From the NCBI GenBank assembly GCA_017466005.1, contig JAFTUZ010000075.1:1-5705 (forward strand): DNA of 5,705 bases, written 5' to 3'. Below are positions 1-5,555 of this stretch, piece after piece; the first letter of the stretch is position 1, and the number at the start of each line of letters is the position of its first letter. Origin of the DNA: Clostridia bacterium. Its GTDB lineage: Bacteria; Bacillota_A; Clostridia; Christensenellales; UBA1242. A program made the position numbers and the translations under genes. A model generated the notes under the pieces. That model did not search any database. It had not been told where the DNA came from and saw nothing but the letters and a program-made list of their open reading frames with translations.

Positions 1-82
1 ACTTATTATTATATATTTATTTTATATGATTATATAATATTTATTTAATTAATTATTAACCCTACTTTGGCTTTACAACTAT

Positions 83-98
83 TGTTTATCACGAAACA
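83..98. other. Degenerate parS-like palindrome
   Basis: The sequence TGTTTATCACGAAACA has the 16-bp length of the canonical bacterial parS site TGTTTCACGTGAAACA. Both outer arms (TGTTT and GAAACA) are intact, and 12 of 16 positions match. The four mismatches all lie in the central CACGT, which matters for ParB recognition, so this may be a weak site, a diverged site or chance. It lies about 370 bp upstream of parA, where a parS would make biological sense. Confidence 0.25.
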
Positions 99-259
99 TT
101 TTATAGGTTTAAATTGTCTAACTATTTTAATAACTATATTTGATTATTATTTATTATTTGTAATAATTATTTTATAATTGTTTAGTAATTTTTATAGATA
201 ATATATTATTGCGTTGTTTAAATATTTGTATCACGGATTGTTTGTTTTGGTTTTTATTA

Positions 260-281
260 GTTTTTTCACTGTTTTTTCACT
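260..281 (+). repeat. Tandem 11-bp direct repeat
   Basis: Two perfect head-to-tail copies of GTTTTTTCACT occupy 260-270 and 271-281. The period is close to one helical turn, so a protein could bind both copies on the same face of the DNA. The function is unknown. Replication slippage in T-rich DNA is the simple alternative. Confidence 0.6.
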
Positions 282-318
282 TTTTAACGTTTTATTTGTC
301 TTTATGTAATTTATTTCA

Positions 319-387
319 TATAAAGTTTTGAAATTGGCATAATCAACCTAAATTTTCTATTATTTTTTATAGTTTTAAAACTTTATA
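319..387. repeat. Inverted repeat upstream of parA promoter
   Basis: TATAAAGTTTT at 319-329 is the exact reverse complement of AAAACTTTATA at 377-387, with 47 bp between them. The right arm also takes part in a perfect 12-bp palindrome, AGTTTTAAAACT, at 371-382. Both lie just upstream of the -35 box at 399, a position typical for an operator or activator site. In DNA this AT-rich, chance repeats are common, so a regulatory role is only a possibility. Confidence 0.4.
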
Positions 388-398
388 CCTTTAAACGT

Positions 399-427
399 TT
401 GATTTTGTTTTTATATTAGTATATAAT
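399..427 (+). promoter_or_regulatory. parA-parB promoter
   Basis: A -35 box TTGATT (399-404; four of six match TTGACA, including the TTGA core) is followed after 17 bp by an exact TATAAT -10 box (422-427). The predicted start of transcription is near 434, which leaves a leader of about 20 nt before the parA ATG at 455. This is the housekeeping sigma-70/sigma-A promoter form, and the only good promoter I see upstream of parA. Confidence 0.75.
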
Positions 428-444
428 AGAAATAGAAATTTATT

Positions 445-451
445 GAGGTGG
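445..451 (+). promoter_or_regulatory. parA ribosome binding site
   Basis: GAGGTGG pairs well with the 16S rRNA tail. Its core ends six bases before the ATG at 455. A TTG at 443, in the same frame, overlaps this site and so cannot be the start; the site fixes the ATG at 455. Confidence 0.8.
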
Positions 452-454
452 AAT

Positions 455-1255
455 ATGGGGAGAATAATTTCTTTTATTAATCAAAAGGGTGGTGTTGGGA
501 AAACCACTACCTGTGTTAATTTGGCTACATATTTATGTGCTTATGGTAAAAAAGTATTGCTTGTAGATTTAGACCCGCAAGGTAACGCAACTACTGGTGT
601 GGGCATAGATAAAGCGCAAGATTACAACACTTTTTATGATATAATTTTAGACGAATGCTCTGTTAACGAAGCAATTTTACCAACAAATATTAAAAATTTA
701 AAAATATTACCTAGTAATGTAGACTTGGCTGGTTCGGAAGTTGCTTTAGTTCAAAGAGAAAATAGAGAGAAAGTTTTAAAAAATACTTTAGCTCAAGTAA
801 AAAATGATTACGACTTTATTGCTATTGACTGTCCGCCATCTTTAGGACTTTTAACGGTTAACGCATTAACCGCTACTGACGCAATAATTATACCTATTCA
901 ATGCGAATTTTACGCATTAGAGGGATTAACTCAATTAATGAACACTGTAAAATTGGTTAAGCAATATCTTAATCCTGATATAGAAATTGAAGGCGTTGTA
1001 CTTACAATGAAAGATAATAGAAGTAATTTGGTTAATCAAGTTGCAGATGAAATTAAACAATTTTTTGGGCGCAAAGTTTATAAAACCGTGATTCCTAGAA
1101 ATATACGACTTGCAGAAGCACCTAGTCATGGTGTGCCTATAATGCTTTATGATAATAGAAGTACGGGAGCAGTTGCTTATCAAGATTTGGCTATTGAATT
1201 TTTAAAAAGAAATAAAGATGTTAATAAAACCAAAACAAAAAAGGAGAATGAATAA
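455..1255 (+). CDS. parA: ParA (Soj-type) chromosome partitioning ATPase
   Basis: This 266-residue protein is a MinD/ParA-superfamily ATPase. In the family, ATP binding makes a dimer that coats the nucleoid, and ParB stimulates hydrolysis to move origins apart; Soj proteins also regulate DnaA. The sequence shows the deviant Walker A motif KGGVGKTT at residues 11-18 with signature Lys11 and catalytic Lys16, the Walker A' motif VDLDPQGN at 37-44, and the Walker B strand FIAIDCPP at 121-128. The family's C-terminal signature IPRNIRLAEAPSHG lies at 213-226. The length is normal for a chromosomal ParA. The N-terminal helix-turn-helix of plasmid type Ia ParA is absent. The ATG at 455 is chosen because its ribosome binding site covers the upstream TTG. 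The stop codon overlaps the parB start as TAATG, so the two genes are translationally coupled. Function is very secure from the motifs. Confidence 0.97.
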   Translation: MGRIISFINQKGGVGKTTTCVNLATYLCAYGKKVLLVDLDPQGNATTGVGIDKAQDYNTFYDIILDECSVNEAILPTNIKNLKILPSNVDLAGSEVALVQRENREKVLKNTLAQVKNDYDFIAIDCPPSLGLLTVNALTATDAIIIPIQCEFYALEGLTQLMNTVKLVKQYLNPDIEIEGVVLTMKDNRSNLVNQVADEIKQFFGRKVYKTVIPRNIRLAEAPSHGVPIMLYDNRSTGAVAYQDLAIEFLKRNKDVNKTKTKKENE

Positions 1256-2607
1256 TGGCTAAACACGGATTAGGTAGGGGGTTGAGCGCATTATTTTCGC
1301 TATACGACGACCCAAAATTAGCAAATAGTGAAGTAGAAAAAAAGAAATTAGCAGATATTACTAAAAATGCTGAAGAACAAAAATTAGAACTTAAAAAACA
1401 AGCTGAAAAAGAACAACTTACACAAACTAAAGTTGAAGAAAAACCAGAAATAAAAACTGAAGTGAAAACAGCGCAAATTGAAGAAAAACCTTCTAAAACT
1501 TCTGATTTTAGCGCGCAAGACGACATATTGGCACGTGCTAAAAGTTTGCTTGGAGAGAAATCGGAGCCTAAACCTGAAACAAAACCAGAAATAAAAGTAG
1601 TAGAAACAGTAGAAGAAAAAATAAAAACACCTGAACCTTTAGTTTTAAGAACAGATGTTGAAACAGATAATGAAGAATATTTACGTGGCAAAAAAATATT
1701 AGAGCAAAAACTTGAACGCGTAGAAAAGGAAATAGCATCTAGACAACACATTAGCGCAAACAGTACACTTTCTAAACCTACAACACAGCCAACTAGCACA
1801 ACTGTTGATAACATACCTACAAATGGAGATGTTAGACAACTTCCTATAAATATGCTTGAAGTTAACCTTGAACAACCTAGAAAATCGTTTGATAAAGAAA
1901 AATTACACGAACTTGCAGACAGTATAAAACAACATGGCATAATTCAACCTATAATTGTTGTAGAACGTGATGGTAAATATATGATAGTTGCAGGTGAACG
2001 CCGTTATCGTGCAAGTAAAATGGCAGGCATAAAAGTTGTACCTGCAATTATTAAAAGTTATACCAACAGACAAATTAAAGAAATTGCTTTGATTGAAAAC
2101 TTGCAAAGAGAAGATTTAAACCCAGTTGAAACAGCATATGCGCTTAAACAACTTATAGATGAATATAACTTTACACAAGAAGAATTAGCGGCGCGCATTG
2201 GTAAAAGTAGGCCAATGGTTACAAATACATTACGTATTTTAAAACTTGAACCAGAAGTTTTGGCTATGGTTGAAAAAGGTAAATTAAGCCTAGCGCACGC
2301 AAAATCTATTGTTAGTATTCAAGATAGAGACGAACAAATTAAATTGGCTAAAAAAGCAACTGATAACAAAATTCCTGTTAAAGAACTTGAAACAATGGTT
2401 CAAGAAATACTTAATCCTGAAAGTGTTAAGAAGAAAAAACAAACAATTTCTATGGAATTAAAAGAATTAATTGCTAGAATGCAACAAGCATTTAACACAA
2501 AAGTGGGTCTTGTTGGTTCAGATGCGCGCGGTAGAATTTATTTAGATTATTATAACAGAGATGATTTGGATAGAATTTCATCTTTATTAAATAAACTTGG
2601 TTTTTAA
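1255..2607 (+). CDS. parB: ParB (Spo0J-type) parS-binding CTPase clamp
   Basis: This 450-residue protein binds parS, loads onto DNA as a CTP-dependent sliding clamp, recruits SMC in known relatives and activates ParA. The N-terminal peptide GLGRGLSALF (5-14) matches the ParA-stimulating tip of Spo0J. The CTPase/N domain starts near 193, with Box I QPRKSF at 207-212 and Box II GERRYR at 247-252. ENLQREDLNP (281-290) follows, then the parS-reading helix-turn-helix at about 306-328. The C-terminal dimerisation domain covers about 398-450. The oddity is residues 20-192: a Lys/Glu/Pro-rich linker where Spo0J has only about ten residues, making this protein roughly 160 residues longer than B. subtilis ParB. 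The linker contains repeated KPEIK segments (a 16-bp direct repeat at 1440-1455 and 1581-1596) and a likely coiled-coil helix at about 138-164. The AAGGAG site at 1241-1246 lies inside parA. The gene ends in tandem stops, TAA TAG. Confidence 0.97.
   Translation: MAKHGLGRGLSALFSLYDDPKLANSEVEKKKLADITKNAEEQKLELKKQAEKEQLTQTKVEEKPEIKTEVKTAQIEEKPSKTSDFSAQDDILARAKSLLGEKSEPKPETKPEIKVVETVEEKIKTPEPLVLRTDVETDNEEYLRGKKILEQKLERVEKEIASRQHISANSTLSKPTTQPTSTTVDNIPTNGDVRQLPINMLEVNLEQPRKSFDKEKLHELADSIKQHGIIQPIIVVERDGKYMIVAGERRYRASKMAGIKVVPAIIKSYTNRQIKEIALIENLQREDLNPVETAYALKQLIDEYNFTQEELAARIGKSRPMVTNTLRILKLEPEVLAMVEKGKLSLAHAKSIVSIQDRDEQIKLAKKATDNKIPVKELETMVQEILNPESVKKKKQTISMELKELIARMQQAFNTKVGLVGSDARGRIYLDYYNRDDLDRISSLLNKLGF
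1440..1596 (+). repeat. 16-bp direct repeat inside the parB linker
   Basis: AAAACCAGAAATAAAA occurs at 1440-1455 and again at 1581-1596, in the same reading frame, each encoding KPEIK. It suggests that the charged linker grew at least partly by internal duplication, although codon bias for Lys/Glu in AT-rich DNA also favours such matches. Confidence 0.5.
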
Positions 2608-2619
2608 TAGCGCGCAAAC

Positions 2620-2650
2620 AAAAAAACACGCAAAAATGCGTGTTTTTTTT
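2620..2650. terminator. Bidirectional terminator between parB and jag
   Basis: CACGCA (2627-2632) pairs with TGCGTG (2637-2642) across an AAAA loop, and the stem continues through seven A-T pairs (2620-2626 with 2643-2649). A run of eight T follows on the plus strand (2643-2650) and seven A precede it, which read as T on the minus strand. It therefore works as an intrinsic terminator in both directions. It sits 12 bases after the parB stop and about 21 bases after the end of jag, and so ends both convergent operons. Confidence 0.93.
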
Positions 2651-2671
2651 GTTTATTTTTAATAAAAATTA

Positions 2672-3529
2672 CTATTTAATATAGATTTTTACAAATCTTC
2701 TTGGTTCTTTTCCATAACTTATGCTTGTAACTCTGCCGTCTTGCAAAACAATTTCGTGCGCTAAATATCTTTCAAAAGCATTCATATAATCTAAACTAAC
2801 AGGTTTTGCTGTTTGAACCACTTTTTCAATAGCATTTTTTGTTATTTCTTCTATCTTTTTATTGTGATTTTCACGATAATTTTCTATATCAATAAAGATT
2901 TTATTAGTTTTTACAGGGTTTTTTGAACGTAAATAAGCAATTAAAACTGTTTGTAGCGCTTGCATTGTTTCACCATGATGACCAATTAATTCGCTTGCGC
3001 TATCTGTTTTTAACTCTAAAATAGTTGAGTTTTCTTGTTTTTTTACTTCAAAATCCACTTTTATATCAGCTAGATTAAACAAATTTTGCAAAAATTGCTT
3101 TGATAAATCTACTTCATTTATTTCATCTTTTACCAAACACCCACAATTATTTTCTGGAGTACATTGGCAATTTTTACATTTACAAAGTTCTGGATGATGA
3201 GTATATCCTTCAAATTTTTTAGAACAACAATCACATTTTTGTTCGTTTTTTACATCTTTTTGCTCATTTTTTTCAATTTTTTGGACTTCTAAAATTCGTT
3301 CAGAACGATTTTCATCATCTTCTGTGAATATTTGTTCATTGAAATTTTGTTGATTTTGAGCATTTTTTTCATCATTTTCGGGTAAAATTATTTGAATTTT
3401 TGCTTTTTTTAACAAACTTCCGTTTGAAATTATTTTTATATCAACATCAGTTTTAGTAAGACCTAAAGATTTTAAACCTGTTTCTACAGCTTCTTCAACA
3501 GTTTTTCCAGTAAATTCGATTGCTCTCAT
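2672..3529 (-). CDS. jag: Jag / KhpB RNA-binding protein with cysteine-rich linker
   Basis: This 285-residue protein matches Jag (KhpB, EloR), a cytoplasmic RNA-binding protein that in Firmicutes partners KhpA and influences cell elongation and division. The Jag-N domain covers about 1-52, beginning MRAIEFTGKTVEEAVE. A KH domain at about 138-217 has the loop GHHG at 183-186 (IGHHGETMQALQ). An R3H domain at about 218-285 has Arg254 and His258 in ERYLAH and ends with the family motif GKEPRRFVKI. The linker (53-137) is acidic and Gln/Asn-rich. It then carries nine cysteines (99, 101, 102, 116, 118, 121, 123, 129, 131) and His111/His112, a probable metal-binding insert not typical of Jag. The ATG at 3529 is preferred over a TTG at 3535, which directly abuts the ribosome binding site. 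jag follows yidC by 14 bases and is the last gene of the operon. It stops with TAG, whereas the other genes use TAA. Confidence 0.93.
   Translation of the reverse strand: MRAIEFTGKTVEEAVETGLKSLGLTKTDVDIKIISNGSLLKKAKIQIILPENDEKNAQNQQNFNEQIFTEDDENRSERILEVQKIEKNEQKDVKNEQKCDCCSKKFEGYTHHPELCKCKNCQCTPENNCGCLVKDEINEVDLSKQFLQNLFNLADIKVDFEVKKQENSTILELKTDSASELIGHHGETMQALQTVLIAYLRSKNPVKTNKIFIDIENYRENHNKKIEEITKNAIEKVVQTAKPVSLDYMNAFERYLAHEIVLQDGRVTSISYGKEPRRFVKIYIK
3137..3235 (-). other. Metallothionein-like Cys/His insert coding segment in jag
   Basis: Residues 99-131 of Jag hold CDCC, then HH, then CKCKNCQC and CGC: nine Cys and two His within 33 residues. CxC and CxxC pairs of this density are characteristic of zinc- or copper-binding clusters. 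There are no cysteines elsewhere in the protein, so the cluster is confined to this insert between Jag-N and KH. Metal binding is inferred from the spacing only. Confidence 0.7.
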
Positions 3530-3535
3530 AAACAA

Positions 3536-3543
3536 TCCTCCTT
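3536..3543 (-). promoter_or_regulatory. jag ribosome binding site
   Basis: On the minus strand AAGGAGGA lies directly after the yidC stop codon and six bases before the ATG at 3529. The in-frame TTG at 3535 touches the site with no spacer, so the ATG is the start. Confidence 0.85.
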
Positions 3544-4728
3544 TTATCTGCTGTATTCTGGTTTGTTAGAAGATGGTTGTTTTTCTTCTTTTTTCTTATC
3601 CATAAATTCCAAAAGTTTAAGGAATGTGAATGATAATATTACTGACATAATTGAGTTTACAACAATGTAGATTGCAAATGCAGCACTGTAACCAATTGTA
3701 AATATAATCATCAATATTGGCATTAAATACTTCATAATTTTCATTGCGCCAGCTTGTTGTGGTTGAACCACGTTATCGCCTTGTTTCTTTTTAGATTGTG
3801 CCATTTGTGTAATTACCATTGAAAGATAAGTTACAACCGCAGCAAGAATTACCAAAATAAAATAACCGTTCCAGCCACTATAAGCTTCTTGAACTTTTGC
3901 AGTAACATTATTGTATTCTGCTTGTAAATCTGCTTTTACTTGAGCAATTTTTTCTTCACTTGCGTTTTCACCAATCAAATCTTTATAATATTGTGAATTA
4001 TAAAGGTCCGCCATACCTACATAATCGGCATAATTTGGGAAACTTGATGCGCTAGTGTCGGGACGCCAAACACTTGACACCCATAACCAACTATCTTTTA
4101 TTTCATTATACTTTTCTAGAACATCATTTTGAGCATTTTCTATTTTTGTAGCATAAATCTCATTAGTTTTTGCTTTAATTTCTTCCTCTGTTGCGCCAGC
4201 ACCAAGCGCCAAGATTGCTTCAGATTCTGATTCTTGTTTTAATCTAGCATCTATTTCAGCAAAAGTTTCTGCATCTGTTTGTTTATATTCTTGAACTATT
4301 GATGCTTGATAAGTTGCGTTTAATGTATCGTACTGATTTAAAATTTTATCGTGAGAAATTGCAATTAATGAGGTAAATAAAGAAATAAATATGAATAATG
4401 TTAAAGCCAAGTTTACCAACATTCCTACACAAGACCCTGCGACATTAAATTTTTCTCGTTTGTACAATTCCATTGTTTTTTGGTTTAATATTTGTTTATT
4501 ATGACCAAATTTTTTCTGCAATTTTGCAAGTTCTGGTTGCATTTTTGCTTGTTTTTTAGCGGTATCACGGCTTACTTTTCTTTGCCAAAAGTCTAACGGA
4601 CTTAAGACAAGTTTTAAGCATATTGTGAATACTACAATCATCCAACCGTAGTTAGGAATAAAGCTAAAAAGGTTTATAATTGAGTTCCACATATCTGTTA
4701 TACCGCTAGAAAGTAATGAATTTAACAT
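3544..4728 (-). CDS. yidC: YidC/Oxa1-family membrane protein insertase
   Basis: This 394-residue inner-membrane insertase helps proteins enter the membrane with SecYEG or alone. The layout is the short Gram-positive type with five predicted membrane segments: about 27-45, 96-124, 288-307, 331-350 and 351-371. A charged cytoplasmic hairpin (46-95, with QPELAKLQKKFG at 64-75) follows segment 1. The tail from 376 is Lys/Glu-rich and could touch ribosomes. There is no lipobox signal peptide. Three things are odd. The groove Arg of B. subtilis SpoIIIJ is Lys39 here (CLKLVLSPL). The usual NPxAGCLPxxxQxP motif is degraded to NVAGSCVGMLVNLA (95-108). The loop between segments 2 and 3 (126-286) is about 160 residues, with the usual post-segment-2 WLW motif displaced to 214-216. 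The AAGGAG site lies six bases before the ATG. The gene starts 24 bases after yidD, its known functional partner. Confidence 0.93.
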   Translation of the reverse strand: MLNSLLSSGITDMWNSIINLFSFIPNYGWMIVVFTICLKLVLSPLDFWQRKVSRDTAKKQAKMQPELAKLQKKFGHNKQILNQKTMELYKREKFNVAGSCVGMLVNLALTLFIFISLFTSLIAISHDKILNQYDTLNATYQASIVQEYKQTDAETFAEIDARLKQESESEAILALGAGATEEEIKAKTNEIYATKIENAQNDVLEKYNEIKDSWLWVSSVWRPDTSASSFPNYADYVGMADLYNSQYYKDLIGENASEEKIAQVKADLQAEYNNVTAKVQEAYSGWNGYFILVILAAVVTYLSMVITQMAQSKKKQGDNVVQPQQAGAMKIMKYLMPILMIIFTIGYSAAFAIYIVVNSIMSVILSFTFLKLLEFMDKKKEEKQPSSNKPEYSR

Positions 4729-4752
4729 AAAATTCTCCTTTTTTATGCGGTT

Positions 4753-5028
4753 TTAAACTAAAAATTTTAAATTTCCTTTTAAATTATCTGGAACAGGGTC
4801 TAGCCCACCTTCATATTTAGGCGAGCAACGCAAAATTCTTTTTGCACCCAACCAAATCCCTTTAACTGTTCCAAAACGTTTGATTGCAATAAGTGCATAA
4901 GTGGAACAAGTTGGTTGATAAATGCAAGTGGAAGGCGTTACCGCACTAATTGTATATTTGTAAACGTATATAAGACCTATACAAATATACCTCAAAGGTG
5001 CATCTAACCACCAAAAAAATTTATTCAT
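4753..5028 (-). CDS. yidD: YidD membrane protein insertion efficiency factor
   Basis: This 91-residue protein belongs to the YidD family (DUF37), a small membrane-associated factor that improves YidC-dependent insertion. An N-terminal hydrophobic or amphipathic stretch (about 4-28) is followed by the family core: ISAVTPSTC, then QPTCSTYALIAIKRFG (38-53), KGIWLGAKRILRCSP and GGLDPVP (74-80). Cys35, Cys41 and Cys68 are the conserved cysteines. The usual Arg after the first cysteine (CRFxPTCS in relatives) is replaced (CIYQPTCS). The ATG lies inside the end of rnpA, giving an 8-bp overlap, which is the customary arrangement of these two genes. An AAGGAA site at 5038-5043 lies nine bases upstream, within rnpA. 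yidC follows 24 bases downstream. Confidence 0.95.
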   Translation of the reverse strand: MNKFFWWLDAPLRYICIGLIYVYKYTISAVTPSTCIYQPTCSTYALIAIKRFGTVKGIWLGAKRILRCSPKYEGGLDPVPDNLKGNLKFLV

Positions 5029-5362
5029 TTTTAAGGTTTCCTTTGATTAAAAGTTTTTCTATTTCTGTTCTTAAACTAGAAAAATCGCACTCCGAGATAT
5101 TCGGGTGCGCTGAAAGGACGATATTTTGATGATTGCGCAAAAATGGCAAATTGGAACGCATAATTTCGCGAAGTTGTCTTTTAACTTTGTTACGTTTTAC
5201 CGCGTTTCCAACTTTATTGCTAACGCTAATTCCAATTTTAGGAATAGGAAGTTTACTTTTTATGTAGATAATAGATAAATGTTTTTCATTTAATTTTTTA
5301 CCATTTTTATGAATATAAGCAAACTCTTTGCGTTTTTTGAGACGATTTTTCTGTGGAAGCAT
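5021..5362 (-). CDS. rnpA: RNase P protein component
   Basis: This 113-residue basic protein is the C5-type subunit of RNase P. It binds the catalytic RNA and the 5' leader of pre-tRNA to help remove leaders. The family pattern is clear: an N-terminal LKKRKEF (8-14), the central strand GISVSNKVGNAVKRNKVKR (44-62) containing the RNR-type motif that contacts P RNA, then QLREIMR. The C-terminal helix reads SSLRTEIEKLL. The common AxP motif in strand 4 appears as AHP (85-87). Length is normal (110-120). The GGAG site at 5370-5373 lies seven bases before the ATG, only 13 bases after the rpmH stop, so the gene is cotranscribed with rpmH. Its 3' end overlaps yidD. Confidence 0.95.
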   Translation of the reverse strand: MLPQKNRLKKRKEFAYIHKNGKKLNEKHLSIIYIKSKLPIPKIGISVSNKVGNAVKRNKVKRQLREIMRSNLPFLRNHQNIVLSAHPNISECDFSSLRTEIEKLLIKGNLKNE

Positions 5363-5375
5363 TATTTAACTCCAA

Positions 5376-5510
5376 TTAAACTGTTAAATTTTTTCTACCT
5401 CTTGCACGACGGCGTTTAAGAACATTTCTTCCGCTTTTAGTTTTCATTCTTTCACGAAAACCGTGAACCTTATTTCTTTGTCTTTTCTTAGGTTGAAGGG
5501 TTCTTTTCAT
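5376..5510 (-). CDS. rpmH: 50S ribosomal protein bL34
   Basis: A 44-codon open frame encodes a very basic protein that starts [19 protein letters not shown] and continues with [19 protein letters not shown], closely matching bL34 across its full length of 44 residues. It binds 23S rRNA in the large subunit. The start is supported by AGGAGTG at 5516-5522, five bases before the ATG. It is the first gene of the leftward operon, about 39 nt after the predicted transcription start, and rnpA follows 13 bases after its stop. Confidence 0.98.
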   Translation of the reverse strand: MKRTLQPKKRQRNKVHGFRERMKTKSGRNVLKRRRARGRKNLTV

Positions 5511-5555
5511 AATATCACTCCTGTTTTAGACTTGTATTAAAAATACTGTAGTAGA

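Larger units (their letters stand above)
1..398. other. AT-rich non-coding region upstream of parA
   Basis: No open frame with a ribosome binding site is visible on either strand. The first 60 bases and roughly 121-210 are almost pure A/T, which resembles easily melted DNA such as an origin unwinding element. I found no consensus DnaA box (TTATCCACA) on either strand. Structure that can be seen includes a parS-like palindrome at 83-98, two TATCACG words (87-93, 229-235), a tandem 11-bp repeat at 260-281 and an inverted repeat pairing 319-329 with 377-387. No gene enters from the left edge that I can recognise. Confidence 0.6.

Noticed and set aside
443..454. Upstream TTG start for parA
   Set aside because: The TTG overlaps the GAGGTGG ribosome binding site; the ATG at 455 is correctly spaced and starts the usual ParA N terminus.
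935..1183. Minus-strand open frame inside parA
   Set aside because: It is antisense to highly conserved ParA sequence, has no ribosome binding site or recognisable domain, and its composition mirrors the parA codons.
1527..1542. CACGTG core in the parB linker as a parS
   Set aside because: The core matches, but only three of the ten flanking positions fit the consensus.
1221..1940. Minus-strand open frame of 239 codons opposite parB
   Set aside because: It is Ser/Phe/Cys-rich, as expected from reading the reverse of a Lys/Glu-rich linker; it has no start signals and overlaps a certain gene.
1903..2106. Minus-strand open frame opposite the parB core
   Set aside because: It is the shadow of the conserved ParB CTPase domain and has no domain or start signal of its own.
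2966..2981. parS half-site TGTTTCAC inside jag
   Set aside because: Only the left eight bases match; the right half matches two of eight, and the bases are explained by the conserved KH-domain codons.
3530..3535. Upstream TTG start for jag
   Set aside because: It touches the AAGGAGGA site with no spacer; the ATG at 3529 has a six-base spacer.
5448..5463. TTTCACG word in rpmH as a parS
   Set aside because: Only 11 of 16 positions match, it is not palindromic, and it is fully explained by conserved bL34 codons.
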